Shown: positions 11,609 to 23,603 of the stretch, in pieces
Numbering within the stretch: the first letter of the stretch is position 1
How the letters are laid out: each line of letters begins with the position of its first letter
Assembly (NCBI GenBank): GCA_019915015.1
Contig: JAHBBC010000003.1
Span: 1,922,001 to 1,986,000, forward strand
DNA: 64,000 bases
Direction: 5' to 3'
From: Auriscalpium vulgare
Taxonomy: Eukaryota > Basidiomycota > Agaricomycetes > Russulales > Auriscalpiaceae
Made by a program: the position numbers and the translations under genes
The notes under the pieces: model-generated
The model's input: the letters and a program-made list of their open reading frames with translations, nothing else
What the model was told of the DNA's origin: nothing
Database searches by the model: none

Positions 11609-13609
11609 ATGTCAGCACCCGTTGAACCTGGTCAATTTGACGATGCTCCGGAAGACGGAGCAAACACAGCGGCCGTGATCGCACCCCGAGCTCCTCGTGA
11701 CGGCCACAGCTACATCGACGAACACCTTACGTGGTCAAGCTCTAGCGAGGATGACGAGGACGAAGACGATCTGGAAGTAGAGGAAGCGGAGGACTTGTAC
11801 ACGCGAGCAGAGGACGAGGATTGGGAGATCACGGAGAGAGGTGCGGCTTGAAGTGTCGATTTTGGTTGTAGCCTGCACTGATGGTCAGAATATCAGATTT
11901 CACAAAGCAATACAATCGTCTGAGGCAACATCTTGCCGTGCATTCGGGCACCGCACAAGGCGTCGCCTCCAGCGTTCAGAAGTCCACCAGCGTAGCCCCA
12001 CTCCCTGCCGTCAACCGGCCCTCTAAGTCTGCGCCCACAAAAGACAAGACTTCTGATCAGCTTGCCGCGCTCGTGAAGTACTCATCACGCCTCGCGGGAA
12101 TTGACACGCCGTACGAGCTCGGCGTCGGCGTGAACAGGAAGGGCCCGAGCTCGTACGCAAACCAGAAGGACAAGTCAGACCGCGCGACGAATGAACAGGT
12201 GCTCGATCCACGTACGCGTATCATCCTGTTCAAGATGATCGGACGAGGGCTCGTCCATGAAGTGAATGGTTGCGTGAGCACAGGTAAAGAGGTGAGTCTC
12301 TGCACCATTCACGCAGAGTTGATAATTACAACTATACAGGCGAACGTCTACCATGCACTAACGCCCGAGTCTACGCACCTCGCGTTGAAGATTTACAAGA
12401 CCTCAATCTTGGTGTTCAAGGACCGCGACAAGTACGTGACGGGCGAGTACCGCTTCCGCCGCGGATACAGCCGCCGCAACCCGCGCAAGATGGTGCGCCT
12501 ATGGGCAGAAAAGGAGATGCGCAACCTCAGACGACTCGTTACCGCCGGTATTCCATCGCCTACGCCCGTGGAGGTGCGGGAGAACGTCCTTGTGATGACA
12601 TTCCTCGGGGACAAGGAGGGCTGGTAAGCATTTCCATCCCACACGCTGCTAATTGCTGACAGGCTAAATAAGGGCCTCGCCACGCCTAAAGGACGCGCAT
12701 ATCGACAAGTCCGCCTACCCCGCGCTCTACGCCGAGCTTGTTCTGAACGTGCGAAAGCTTTTCCACCAATGCAAGCTTGTACACGCCGATCTGTCCGAGT
12801 ACAACATCCTCTACCACGATGAGCACCTGTACATCATCGATGTCTCGCAAAGCGTCGAACACGACCACCCGGCTGCGTTCGACTTCCTGCGCAGCGATCT
12901 GCGCAACGTGGACGAGTTTTTCGCGCGCATGGGCGTGCAGACCCTCGGCGTGCGGCGCTCCTTCGAGTTCGTGATACGCGAGCACCTTGACGTGCCCCCC
13001 GAAGCGGCATTCGAGGGTTTGCTCGCGGAAGCGGGCACAGGCGATCTGGAAGAGGACTCCGATAACACGGCGGTGCACGGCGATGCGCACGGATCGGCGG
13101 CGCACGAGGACGCTGTGTTCCTGCAGTCGTATATCCCGCGCTCGCTGAACGATCTATATGACCCCGAACGCGACGCGGACGCGGCCGCGCGAGGCGAGGG
13201 CCAGACGCTCATCTACGCGGATACGATCGGGCTCGTGGATACGCGTCCCCCACAAGAGCCTAGCGCAACACACGTTCGCTTCGCAGCGAGTGTTCCAGAA
13301 GACGCTGCGCCATCGGAATACGACACTTCCGAGGGTGACGAGGGCAGCGAGGACACGCCGGATGAAGAGGGGGAAGGTGCGGAGGGAACATCTTACCCTG
13401 ACAGGCAGCCGCGGGGCCACCGGCATGAGGATCGCGAGGCAAAGAAGGTTAGCCCCAGCGGTCCCGGGCTTTTGCTGTCTGCGGAGCACGCTCACTCACG
13501 CTCGTCGCAACAGGAGCGGAAGAAGGCGGTGAAAGCCGAGCAGCGTGAAAAGCGGAAGACCAAAATGCCCAAGGCGGAGAAGAAGAGGAAGATGAAGACT
13601 GCGCGGTGA
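11609..13609 (+). CDS. RIO1: RIO1-type atypical serine kinase
   Basis: Exons are 11609-11840, 11897-12291, 12340-12623, 12673-13447 and 13514-13609. The last intron (66 nt) is also open in frame, so it could be retained. RIO1 is an ATPase/kinase of late 40S ribosome maturation that acts in the cytoplasm. Visible motifs: the flexible P-loop (STGKEANVYHA), [19 protein letters not shown] with the ATP-binding Lys, the RIO1-specific [34 protein letters not shown] across an intron, catalytic loop [11 protein letters not shown] and metal-binding [13 protein letters not shown]. The N-terminus is acidic ([16 protein letters not shown]). The C-terminus is a Lys-rich tail ([17 protein letters not shown] type) with an acidic insert before it. 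Length and order match the family. Confidence 0.95.
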
Positions 13610-13710
13610 GCAGCACGGAGATTGTATACGTTGCATTATCTCTTCATTTGTGGTATCGATGAGCACGGTTACTTTTTTGGATCGGCACGCGCGTGCGGTT
13701 TTGCGCTGGA

Positions 13711-16066
13711 TCAGGCGTCGGTAACGCATCCGCGCGAGGCGTCTTCGACGACCTTGATGTACTTGTACAACGTGCCCTGCGTCGCCTTGAGCGGCGGAGC
13801 AGTCCACGCACGCCGTCGGCGTTCCAGCTCCTCCTCCGACACGCGCAGATCGAGCGTGTTGCTGACAGCGTCTACGGAAATGATGTCCCCATCTTGAACG
13901 AGGGCGATCGGACCGCCGAGTTGCGCCTCCGGGACGACGTGGCCAATCACGAAGCCATGCGATCTGGGCGTGTGACGGATGGAGCGGGCGGGGTGAGGAA
14001 CGAGACACGGATAAGACCGAAGCGCGACGGGACGTACCCTCCGCTGAACCTTCCGTCAGTCAAACAGGCGACATCTTGGCCTAGCCCCGCTCCCATGATC
14101 AGACTCGTGGGCTTGAGCATCTCGGGCATGCCTGATTTTTACGTCTGAGCGGGCCGCACAACCTCCAAATTCGGGCGATACGCACCAGGTCCGCCTTTCG
14201 GTCCGAGGTATCTGAGAACGACAACCGTCTTCTCGCCTTTCTTGATAGACCCGCTCTCCACTGCGTGCTGGAAGTCCTCCTCCGTGTCGAACGCACGTGC
14301 CTTGCCCGTGAAGCCGAGCCCCTCCTTCCCCGTAATCTTCGCGATGGCACCGCCCGGCGCGAGATTACCTGTCAAAACGCTAATTGAAAGTGCGCATTAG
14401 GTACGTTGTTATGAGGGGAGACAGTGCGCTGAGTGACAAACCGAATATGGCCCGTTTCCTTGATGGGCTTATCCAGCGGGCGGATAACATCCTGATCGGA
14501 AGGAAGCTCGCCATACTTGTGGGTCCACGCTTCCAAATTCTCACCCAAAGTCTTTCCGGTCACCGTCAAGGTGTTCCCGTCAATCAAGCTGTTCTTCAGA
14601 AGGTATGCCAGCACGTCTGACAAAATAACGTGAGATGCGCCCGTCGAACAAACTATGAGACATACTGGGAATGCCACCGATCTTGTACACATCCTCCATG
14701 ACATACTTGCCGGAGGGCTTGAGGTCGGCGAGGAAAGGTATCCTGTCGGATACATTTTGGAAATCCTGGAGCTTCAAGTCAATTCCGACCGAGTGGGCAA
14801 TGGCAATCAAGTGAAGGACGGCGTTAGTGGAGCCGCCCAGAACCATAGTCAAGACCTAAAAATGGGCTTTTAGTTTCGCGATGTGCGGACAGGCCCAACT
14901 TAGCTCACCATCGCATTCTCGAAAGCGGGCCTGGTCATGATTTGTCTCGGCAGAATGTTCTTCTCCAGCAGATTTCGCATCGCCGCACCGACGGAGTCGC
15001 ACTCTTCCAACTTCTCTGGGTATTCGGCAGGGAAAGAAGACGAGCCTGGGAGGGTCATGCCGAGCGCCTCGGCGGCGCTAGCCATGGTGTTGGCGGTGTA
15101 CATCTTTGGTTCCTTCTCAGTTAGCGTGCGCACAGAAGGAGCATGAGATACTCACACCGCCGCAGGCACCAGGACCAGGACAGGCGTGCCGCACCGTGCT
15201 GTACCGTTCTTTCTCCGCTGTCGGAGTCTGGCCGTCTTGGAGGTACTTGCCGTACGACTGGAAAGCGTTCACGATGTCCAGCTGTGGCATTCCCTCGCAC
15301 GAGCCAGGGCGGATGGTGCCACCATAGACCATCAGCCCAGGGCGGTTCAGGCGGCCAACTGCCACAAACGTACTGTCAGCTTGATATCCGCCTGAGAAGG
15401 CAGGGGGGTTGCTCACGCGCCATCAGCACGCCAGGCATGTTCTTGTCACAGCCCGGCACGACAACCATCCCATCCAACCAGTGTCCGCCAGCAGCCGTCT
15501 CCACCTGGTCCGCAATGAGATCGCGTGACTGCAAGGAATAGGACATGCCCCTGGTGCCCATGCTAATCCCGTCGCTGACTCCGACGGTGCCGAACTGGTA
15601 GCCCACCAAGTCGGCCTTGGTTAACGAATCCTTGATGCGTTTCCAAGACCGAGCAGGTGGCGGTTGCATCTGCGGTTCGCAATACAGAGTTTGAATGGAA
15701 GGAATGACCTGCGGGCTTACGGGTTGCCCTCATACCTGGACAAACATGAGCAATGCAAACGCGTGGACTGCGCTGGCCGACGCACCAGACGCTCCCAACG
15801 CCGACCATAGCTTTTTGGAAGTCCTCATCGACATTGATGCCATCGGTAGCATATAGCATGGCCTGATGTCTCTCAGCGTTCAGACTCTCGACAGAGAGAG
15901 GAGTTCGTCATACCTGGCTAGCACCCTGGTCTTTTGGCTGCGTGACCGTGCGCGAATACCGGTTCATGATGGGCTTCTCATCGAATCGCACCGCCGTCGT
16001 TCCAAACGAGCGCAACGACGTCTTCAATGCATGCTTGCTCGAGCCAGCAACCAACCGCGGCGACAT
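13711..16066 (-). CDS. ILV3: Dihydroxy-acid dehydratase, with one apparent frame break
   Basis: Third common enzyme of valine/isoleucine synthesis, an Fe-S dehydratase of the mitochondrial matrix. At least nine exons. The ATG at 16066 ([22 protein letters not shown]) gives an Arg/Ser-rich presequence. Family runs follow in order: [133 protein letters not shown] and [16 protein letters not shown]. The cluster Cys residues in GNPCN, GCDKN and PGACGG are all present. At about 15637-15647 the frame slips by one base between GLG and KRIKDS, in a short G/A run. Everything else is intact, so I suspect a sequence error more than a dead gene. Confidence 0.93.
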
Positions 16067-16591
16067 AGTGAAGCAGAGCAAGAACTGGACAGAGGCGAAC
16101 AGAGGCGCGCGCTGGGCATTTGAACGCGACGCGATTGGCCCACCGCCGTCCCAAAAGCAGCGCTGAGTCAGCAATCAATCGGCCGATCGGCCGATCTCCC
16201 GATGCAGCCATGCGCCGCGCGCCTGTTCAACCTCTTCCGCTCGTCCAGGTCTGCCTCGGACGCATCTCGCAAATAATTCCGTTTCAACGACGCGCGCCAA
16301 AGGTTCCGCACACGGGAAGCAATTGCGCTCCTCCTCCTGCAGGGGAGATGTTTTGCTAGAGAGCAAGAGTCGATAAAAGCTAGGGGCTCGACGACAAGAT
16401 CGATCCTCCTCGGAGACTATCCTTTGTGAAACATCCGAGTCAGGTCCGATAAGATATTATGCGAACAACACTCTTGTGCCTCAGACGCACTATGGGCTGC
16501 AGAATCAATGCCCCTGAAATATCCAGCACGGGGGCTCATCGTATCTTGCACGTCAGTGTCAATGGTGTCAAGGAAACCGGCGTGGCCACGC
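16067..16591. other. Intergenic up to transposon edge
   Basis: ILV3 promoter side and host DNA up to the transposon terminus. No gene is seen. Confidence 0.5.
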
Positions 16592-16624
16592 CAGGACCCC
16601 CGTAACTCATGCCAGGGGTATGAT
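16592..16624 (+). repeat. Left terminal inverted repeat of transposon
   Basis: 33 bp beginning CAGGACCCCCGTAACTCA. Matches the reverse complement of 23417-23449 with a single T/C difference. Confidence 0.85.
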
Positions 16625-16740
16625 CCGCCAAACGGGGTCAACTACCATTTTTTTTTGCGGCTCGCGACCCCTTCCAGCTACCATTCGCCCCTCAGACCTC
16701 CGTTTGGGGTCCGTAGCTACCACGGATAGGATCATAGCTT
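16625..16740. repeat. Left subterminal motif cluster
   Basis: Within about 115 bp: AACTACC, AGCTACC and AGCTACC, plus a GATCATA copy. The same motifs recur inside the right end. Such clusters are usually transposase-binding sites in large TIR elements. Confidence 0.5.
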
Positions 16741-16831
16741 CAAAAAAATCGTAGTTTATTGTAAAAAGCTCCGCTTTGCGTGCAGGCAGGAGGGGATGTA
16801 CTACGGATGCGCAGAGGCCTGTCAAACTGAC

Positions 16832-19800
16832 CTATTCATCTGGTTCATCGTCACCCGCCTGTTCAAGACCCGCCTTGACCCTCCCACTAAGCTCCTTGAT
16901 AGCACGAGCGATATTCGCGACGTTCTGCTTGAGGGCGACATAGCACGCGCCATCAGATTTTACCAAAGCTAGTGTTGAGCCCGAGGTTTGGAGGGGATGG
17001 TCGAGGGCATACAGGAAGTAGGACGGTTTCAGGAAGGCGAACCGAGGGATCTTGCTAGGATCGGCGAGGGAGAATTGGTTGTGTCGGACCGGCTTGAACA
17101 GTCTCACAGCGATGTAAGAAAGAGCGGTGATGCGAGACGTGTCCGAAGCCCAACCATGTTTGCCGTTCTTACCGGCCGACTTCTCGTACATGGTCAGGAC
17201 TAACCAGCCATCAGCGCATGCCGAGTCATGTTGAAGATTACGACGCACCTTCTGCAAGGCAGATTGCCTCATCAACAAGAACCAAGCCATAAGAAGGCGG
17301 CATGCCAGTGTGAGCAGCGTAGAGGTGTTTGAGCGGCGTGACATTGGCCGAGTGTGCGACCTTGGGGACGTGATGCTTTGCGAAGATCGCTGCTCGCCTC
17401 CGTTCAGCCTGGCGGACGTCAATACCATGTATGTGCACTCATACAACACTAGCAGACGCACCTGATACGATGCATTTGCAGCGACCTCAGCCGCGTTTGC
17501 AGCCGTCCCTGGTGCAGGAGCAACAGCTTCTTCGCCGTTGATTGCTCCGTCTCGACCGCCCGCAGCTGGCTGCCGCCAGCGCATCGACCGACCCGCGCCC
17601 GTGGTAACACCGCGCTCTGTAACACCGCGCTCTTCTTGACGCTTGAGAACATCCTTGACCAACTGCAGAAGGCGTTTTTTCTCGGAGAGCGTTGACTGGG
17701 CGGGTGGACCGTTATCAGAGGAAGGTGGTAGATCTTCCGAGGACTTGAAGGCCTTTGTTCGGACACCTTTCTCAGCCTGTCTGGTATGATGCGACCGGCG
17801 GATGACTGCGAGCTGTTCGAGATCGAATTCAGCAGAGATCACTGTGTCCTGGAAGGTCCTGCGCTCGTCGGGGTCGGACACAGCAGGGAGCGACTGGGCG
17901 AGGATCTTCCCTATATGTGCAGCGTCTTTGCGTGTTGCATCCGCTGTGTCTTCAGGCAATTGCAGTCTAGTAATGTGAGGGTTAGACTCTGTAAGATCTA
18001 TCGGCGGTGAGAGGAGGACAAAACACGAACATGTCGACAGTGCTCTGGACGCATAAGGCAGCTGCTGCGCAAGTCAAATCGTTCAACTGCTGGTCGAAGA
18101 CCGCACCAACTCCGTCTGCATTCTCTGCCTTCTTCAACCCATTTTCAATCTGGAGCATCTCGGGCTCGTCTTCGTCCATCTCAGGACCCTCGTCTTCGGA
18201 ATCGGACTGGCCATAGATTGCATCCCAAGCCTCCTGCGAATACCAACTCGACAACGATGGGAATGCGCGAACACGGTGAGCTTGATTCTGCAATTTGTCC
18301 AGAAAATCCGGGTCTAGTACGAGAGCGTCCCACAGATTCGCTGCCTCCGAATGGGCCTGTTGTGTTGCTTGCTCAATGTCGTGATCAGAAGGGAATGTGG
18401 AGAGGGCATGGAGGTCGAGATGTCGATTGTCGGTATAGGTATGATTGTATCCATTCGCTCTTTCCTTGCCCTCAGATGTCTTTGCAAGGAAGAGATGCTC
18501 GCGCAAGCGGACTGAGAGCTTCGGAATCATATGATAGAAGTCTTGCAAGGTGAAGTCCTTCACAAGCTGTCGACAAATGCCGAAGACATGCTCACAGACT
18601 TCGGTTGATAGAAGCCAGGGCAGCAATGGGTATCTGCCGTCGAGGTGGTCCCGATAGATGATCACCAACTGAAGGAAACCAACGACTAGGAAGTTTGTGA
18701 TGTCGCGTGCCTCGGGAGATATGAAGTGTTGAGCTTTTCGGTAGCCCGCGATGTCCATGAAGTCGGTCCACATTTCCATGAAGAAGTGCGCACGCAGCAC
18801 CATGCGAACACGTTCGATAATTGGGATCGATCGATTCTGGTATGCATCCACGAGCTCTCCAAACACAAAGAGGTAGATAATCGAGCCGACCATTTCACGA
18901 TGCTCGTTGGTGAACCATGCTAGCGTATGACCGGAGAAGAGACGGGTCGCAGCATTGTCGTCTTGTCGATCAAGTTTCTCGACATCCCTCCGAAACAATG
19001 TCCCTGTTGCTTCAATTGCTGCAAGGCGGAAGTGGCTGTACGACGTCGTATAGCTGCCCAAAGTAAGTATCCGGGCACCTGAGAATGCGTTGTTCCGGTA
19101 CGTCTTGCGCCCATGGTTCGAATCTTGAATGAGTGCGACAGGCTGTCGCCCTGCGCCGATGAGAGGAATGTGGAGGTTGATGTCACGATGTGAGCGAATA
19201 GGGTGCCTGAGGTGTAGTCAATGTACGCAACGGCGTGAGCGACCAGGAGACGTTGAAGGAGCGCTCGACAGCCGTGCCGTCTGCGGCGTAGGATACACGT
19301 TGATCTTGCGGGAGAGAAGGCCATTCAATATTAATTCCAGGTGGACGAACAGTTGCTCCGCCGAGTTTGACTCTGAGATAGGGAGCGCCGCAACGACGAT
19401 AGTCGGAACGCCGGAAGAGGGATCTGGAGGGTCCATACGCGTATCTGGCATGTGTCGGTGAGCTGCATGCCTCCGAAGTATTCGTAGAACTCATACCTTC
19501 TTAGCCTTCTCGATCTTCCTGGTGCGGATGAGGGCATCGAGTGTGTTGATGTCGCTCACGACGACGGGATCGCCAGGACTCCCTAGAAGCACGTAGCACT
19601 TTCGTATTGGGTCCCAGTGAGGCCTCAAAGACTCTAGCAGCTTCGTATCATCACATGCGAGGCCAACGGGACCCACAAGGTAGTCCAATGATTTCAGCCG
19701 TTCGTAGATAAATTCAAATGTTGCCTCTGTGATGCCGATGGGAAACTGCACTTCGTGCGCACGACGTTTCCTTCGGGTCATTTATCAGTCAATTGTATCA

Positions 19801-20971
19801 ATGCAATCTTGTAAACACTGACTGGAGTGTCCGTTCTGCGGGTACGGGTAGCACATTCATCATGGATTCATATGCTCGCGGGCTTAAGACGTGATAATTT
19901 GCGCCCACTCCAATGTCATGGCTGAATATCGCATGCCGTTCAAAGGGACACCTCGTTCTTCTAAATCTTTCTTCTTGACGAGATCGTTCATCAAGGCGAC
20001 AAACAAGGAATTGCCATGCTTGCCCTCGATAACGCCTCTTGCGAAGACTAGGCATGCACTATGAGGGTTCTGTGCAGACAATGATCAGAAGCTGTAACGT
20101 GGGGATACTATGAACTTGAAGCTACTGACATCTTCGTATGCCTCCAGAAGAGGTGCAAGGTCGGGATGAGTAAGAGCATATCGATGGAGGGCCTGTATGT
20201 CGTCTTTCTGAGCATGATTGGGGGTGAAGCGGCGATTCTTAGGCTCGGGGACTGGCTTGCGAGTCGCATTCTGGAATACGTGGACATGCAGCAGAGCGAG
20301 GCAGTTGACACAAGTAACATCCTCAGTTGACTCTTCCGGCACCCTTACAGTGCGAAGACAATCTGTCGCAAGGACATGAAGGGGAGGCGACCGATAGTTC
20401 TTCCACTGCCACCGATGCTCTTGCTCCGTGTCGACTACTTGCTTTCTGGCCTTATCCAACGAACGATAATCTGGTGCCGAATACAACTCTAACGCCAAAT
20501 CGGCGAGGGAAGGCCCGCCGCCCCCGCCGTATGGTGTGCGCTCCAAATATTGACGCACACGAGCGTATTTTGCTGCGCGAAGTCCGAAACAAGGACGATC
20601 TATCATTCTCGGAGCGGGGGCCTGCGTCGATGAGGTTGATGCCCAGATGTGGCCCAGTGTATGTGATCGCATTGTGCCCTTGCAAACTTTCTGGTGCTGT
20701 TTGAATGCCTTGGTGTGATACGCCCCAGTCATAAGCATGTACTTGTTGCATCGAGAGCATCGGACCTTCCGAACATCGTCTAGACAGAACTCGGCCATGT
20801 CGTCAAGCGCAAGGATTTTCTCCTTGAATTTGGTATACGCCTTTGAGTTGTCGTCCCTACCGCGTTTGACGAAGGAATTGGCCAGGCGCGTGCTGATTGC
20901 TCCAGACGATGGCCCAACATCAGCGCTTGCGGTGCTTGCAGACACGGTAGCAATGACATCCTTATTCTTTC
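16832..20971 (-). CDS. DDE-like transposase of the 6.86-kb element, multi-exon, several frame breaks
   Basis: Read from high to low. First a C-x2-C...H-x4-H-x4-C zinc-binding stretch at about 20770-20720 (VRCSRCNKYMLMTGAYHTKA then FKQHQKVC). After an intron comes NPHSACLVFARGVIEGKHGN. Then GITEATFEFIYERLKSLDY, VGLACDDTKLLESL (candidate first Asp), SYAADGTAVERSF (candidate second Asp), RQPVALIQDSNHGRKTYRNN, VEKLDRQDDNAATRLFSGHT and LLSTEVCEHVFGICRQ (candidate Glu). The C-terminal part ends at 16832. I recall this block order as a recurring, poorly classified basidiomycete family; the catalytic residue assignment is inference. The region has no ATG where the open frame begins at 20945 (GTG), and one-base frame slips lie near 19886, 19415, 19295, 19255 and 19207. 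The copy is therefore either decayed or mis-assembled. Confidence 0.66.
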
Positions 20972-20977
20972 CCTTGG

Positions 20978-23090
20978 CGCGAAGAACGGATGAATGGGCC
21001 CAGGGACAGTGCGTGTGCGTTTTGCAGGATGGATAGGCGCCTGAGCCTCTGAGTCGTGGTCAGATTGAGCGCTTGTTGCTTCACTCGCGCTCGCAGCCGT
21101 CTTGTCGTCTGCGCTCGAGCTCCCTTTCCTCCGCCTTTTCAGTAAGCCCCGCGCAGCCTTCAGTGTCGTCCCAATGGAACTGATGATCTTCTTAGATGCC
21201 CTTGACAGTCGACTTCCATCGGATGCGCAATCCTCCGCCTCACTTCCCACCGACGACACCCTTCTTGACGACATTGACGCAGCATCAGAAGTCCCATTTT
21301 CCAAATGGCTTCTCCATTCTGTGATACTGCCAGGCCCATCCTGGTCCAGCATTCCACCACGCGGAACTGGTGGGAGATCATCGTCGACAGTGGATGGAGA
21401 GAGCAACGACCGGCCGTATGCGCAGCTGGTATCGGTGGTATCGGGCATAGGTATGTCGTCGCAGTCGCTGTCATAGCCACTAGCAGATGCAAGTACTGAA
21501 TATGATGATGTAGGAGAAGGTGGCATTGACAGAGGTGGAATTGACGGATCGTATTTGCTGCCTTCGTCCATGTCTCCGCGTCGCCCCATCTGCTTTTCTT
21601 CCACCTCTGGACTGAATCCTTCAAGTAGACATTCAGCATCTCTGGTCGACTCGCCGGGTTCGGAAGCTTGAGGATTTAGAAGGTGGGCCATCCCGCGAGG
21701 GATATGATGCGCAACAGGCTCATCGCGTCCGGCGCCGCCTGTCACAGCATCAGACCGTCGCTGATGACTTGATACCTGCGCAGAGCACCTGAGTATCGTC
21801 GTCCTCATGTCGCTAATGAGCAAAATATAGCGTACCGATTGAATATGGTCGGCAGCGAGCCTCTCGAACCACGCCAACCGTTCGACGTGGCGCCTTGAAT
21901 CATCCCAAAGCTGCCAGCCCAGTGTTTCGTGTGCGACCGCATTCACGGCGATCACGCCACACGATACGTGATCTGTCTGTCTCGCTGTCGTAAGCGACTG
22001 TCCCTCCCACTTGTACTCAATGCCGAATTTGACACGCGTCCACCAGAGCAATTTCTTCTCGATGTCTTTAGGCAGGCGCAGTCCCTGATGGTAAAGGCCG
22101 TCGCCTTGTTTCACAGGAATGGTAAGATTGCATTCCCATTGGCGACATAGTAACGTACTCACCATAGGATATTGTTTCCGCTTGACCGTCGATCTTCACG
22201 ACAACAAAATGCTTGTATTTGGCGAGGAAAACAGGGAAGAGGAGTACCTTCCTATGGGTGCGCAGATCGTCTTCAATTCTCTTGAGGTAACGAGGTGAGT
22301 CGGGGAACAGGTCTTCTATTACTGTGATCTTTGAAATTGCATTCCAGAACTCGTGTCCGGCGATCTCGAAGTTGTTGGCAATTCCTGGCGTGCTCCGAAC
22401 GCGGCTTCTCAACCACATGAGCATCATGTCAACGATGGTGTCGGTGAGAAGGCCGTCTGATAACAGCGGAGCAAGGGCTGATGTTGTCGTAAATGTGGCG
22501 GCACCGGGTATCATGAGTTGCTGGCGCCAGGGAAGCGAGTGGATAAGAGCAACAGTGCGTTCGCTTTCCATAGAACCGTCAGCGACTTGTAGCAGCCACC
22601 GCACGCTCGCCGTCCACGTCTCCTGTGCCAGGAGGACCGTACGCATCCGTTGCCAGTAAGTGATCATCCACAGCGGGGATGCACCACTTGCATATCGTGG
22701 GTCCATGATTGATTGTGCGCCATCCAGGATGGCCTGCGGTGCGAGTGCAGCAAGCTTGTCCACGAAGGCATCCGTAGGAAGGCTTCGTGATTTTGTAAGT
22801 GTGGTTATGGGGAAGACTGCCACGTCATGGCTAAAAACAGCTTTGGTTGAGGGGTGTATGAGCTGCTGATCGCGACGAGGGAGTGGTGTAGATACGAAGG
22901 AATGAACATCCTCGGTGCCGCTGGGGAGCAAAGAAGTCTCGGGAGCGTTGGGAATCCTGAGGAGCTGCTCGATGTAGGCCAGCAGCTCCGGCGGTGGGTT
23001 CTGGGGATAGCTTTTGCCTTGCGAGATCCATAATTCGGGACGGAACATAGGTATTTCATCGTCGTTGTAGATTGTGATGGACTCATCCAT
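20978..23090 (-). CDS. Ulp1-like (C48) cysteine peptidase of the transposon
   Basis: The likely ATG is at 23090-23088 (MDESITIYNDDEIPMFRPEL). Exon 1 runs to 22163, then a GT-AG intron (22162-22105), then exon 2. A later intron lies near 21830-21770. The C48 catalytic set is visible: His in KYKHFVVVKID, Asp in ISYGDGLYHQG (formed across the intron), and Cys in TARQTDHVSCGVIAVNAV. Upstream is a roughly 280-residue helical region. Downstream is a 250-residue acidic Ser/Pro linker ending RTVPGPIHPFFAPR. At about 20971-20977 the frame slips by one base into the transposase frame, so the ancestral product was probably one polypeptide. Ulp1-type enzymes cleave SUMO-like conjugates; in transposons their role is unproven. 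Confidence 0.72.
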
Positions 23091-23219
23091 TGGCACGATG
23101 CCGGGATGGCTGCGAGGGTGATGCGCTGCACAGAAGAAGCAGGTTCGGTCCGAGGCGTTGTCGTAGAATGTCGTACGCAGCAGGCCACGTAAATTTCTAC
23201 CTAATGTCTCAACTTGTAC

Positions 23220-23416
23220 GAATTATACCGGTAATTATGGGGTCAAAATCTTCTGCCGCCAGTACTTAGTCCAACTACCTCTGTGATCAGACATCGGTTC
23301 ACCGCGCCCCTAACTACCACCATCAGGATCATACTTTTGCCCCAAATTCTAGCCCCCAGCTACCTCAGACCCCTCAGAGCTTCCGGCGCAAAGCGCCGTC
23401 TAGCTACCGTGCGAAA
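23220..23416. repeat. Right subterminal motif cluster
   Basis: AACTACC at about 23271-23280, CTAACTACC and GATCATA near 23310-23335, CAGCTACC near 23356, and TAGCTACC near 23401. Mirrors the cluster at the left end. Confidence 0.5.
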
Positions 23417-23449
23417 ATCATACCCCTGGCGTGAGTTACGGGGGTCCTG
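23417..23449 (-). repeat. Right terminal inverted repeat of transposon
   Basis: 33 bp, reverse complement of 16592-16624 with one mismatch, ending GGGGGTCCTG. Confidence 0.85.
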
Positions 23450-23603
23450 CTATTCGCCACTTGCTTTCTTCTTGCGCTCGCTAAACACTAACGTTACTTT
23501 CTTTTACTGACCCTTTGCTACACGGCGCTCCAGTCGCTCCTTCACGTCCCTCCTCCCCCTCCCTCCCCCCGACCTCTTCTTCCCACCGTCCCCCCCGCCC
23601 GCC

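Larger units (their letters stand above)
16592..23449. mobile_element. 6.86-kb TIR DNA transposon with peptidase and DDE-like transposase
   Basis: Bounded by 33-bp inverted repeats (16592-16624 and 23417-23449) that start CAGGACCCCCGTAACTCA and differ at one position. Both ends carry clustered subterminal copies of an A(A/G)CTACC-type heptamer and of GATCATA. All internal coding is on the minus strand: an Ulp1-like peptidase (23.1-21.0 kb) followed by a zinc-binding region and a transposase-like protein (to 16.8 kb). No perfect target-site duplication is visible next to the repeats. KDZ-type transposons of basidiomycetes also carry Ulp1 peptidases, but I do not see the KDZ cysteine-cluster motifs, so I leave the superfamily open. 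Confidence 0.78.

Noticed and set aside
11841..11896. RIO1 start at 11881
   Set aside because: The ATG lies in an intron; splicing 11840 to 11897 joins WEITER to DFTKQYNRL in frame, as in the family.
16584..16591. Target-site duplication of the transposon
   Set aside because: The 8 bases outside the left and right repeats do not match (ggccacgc against ctattcgc).
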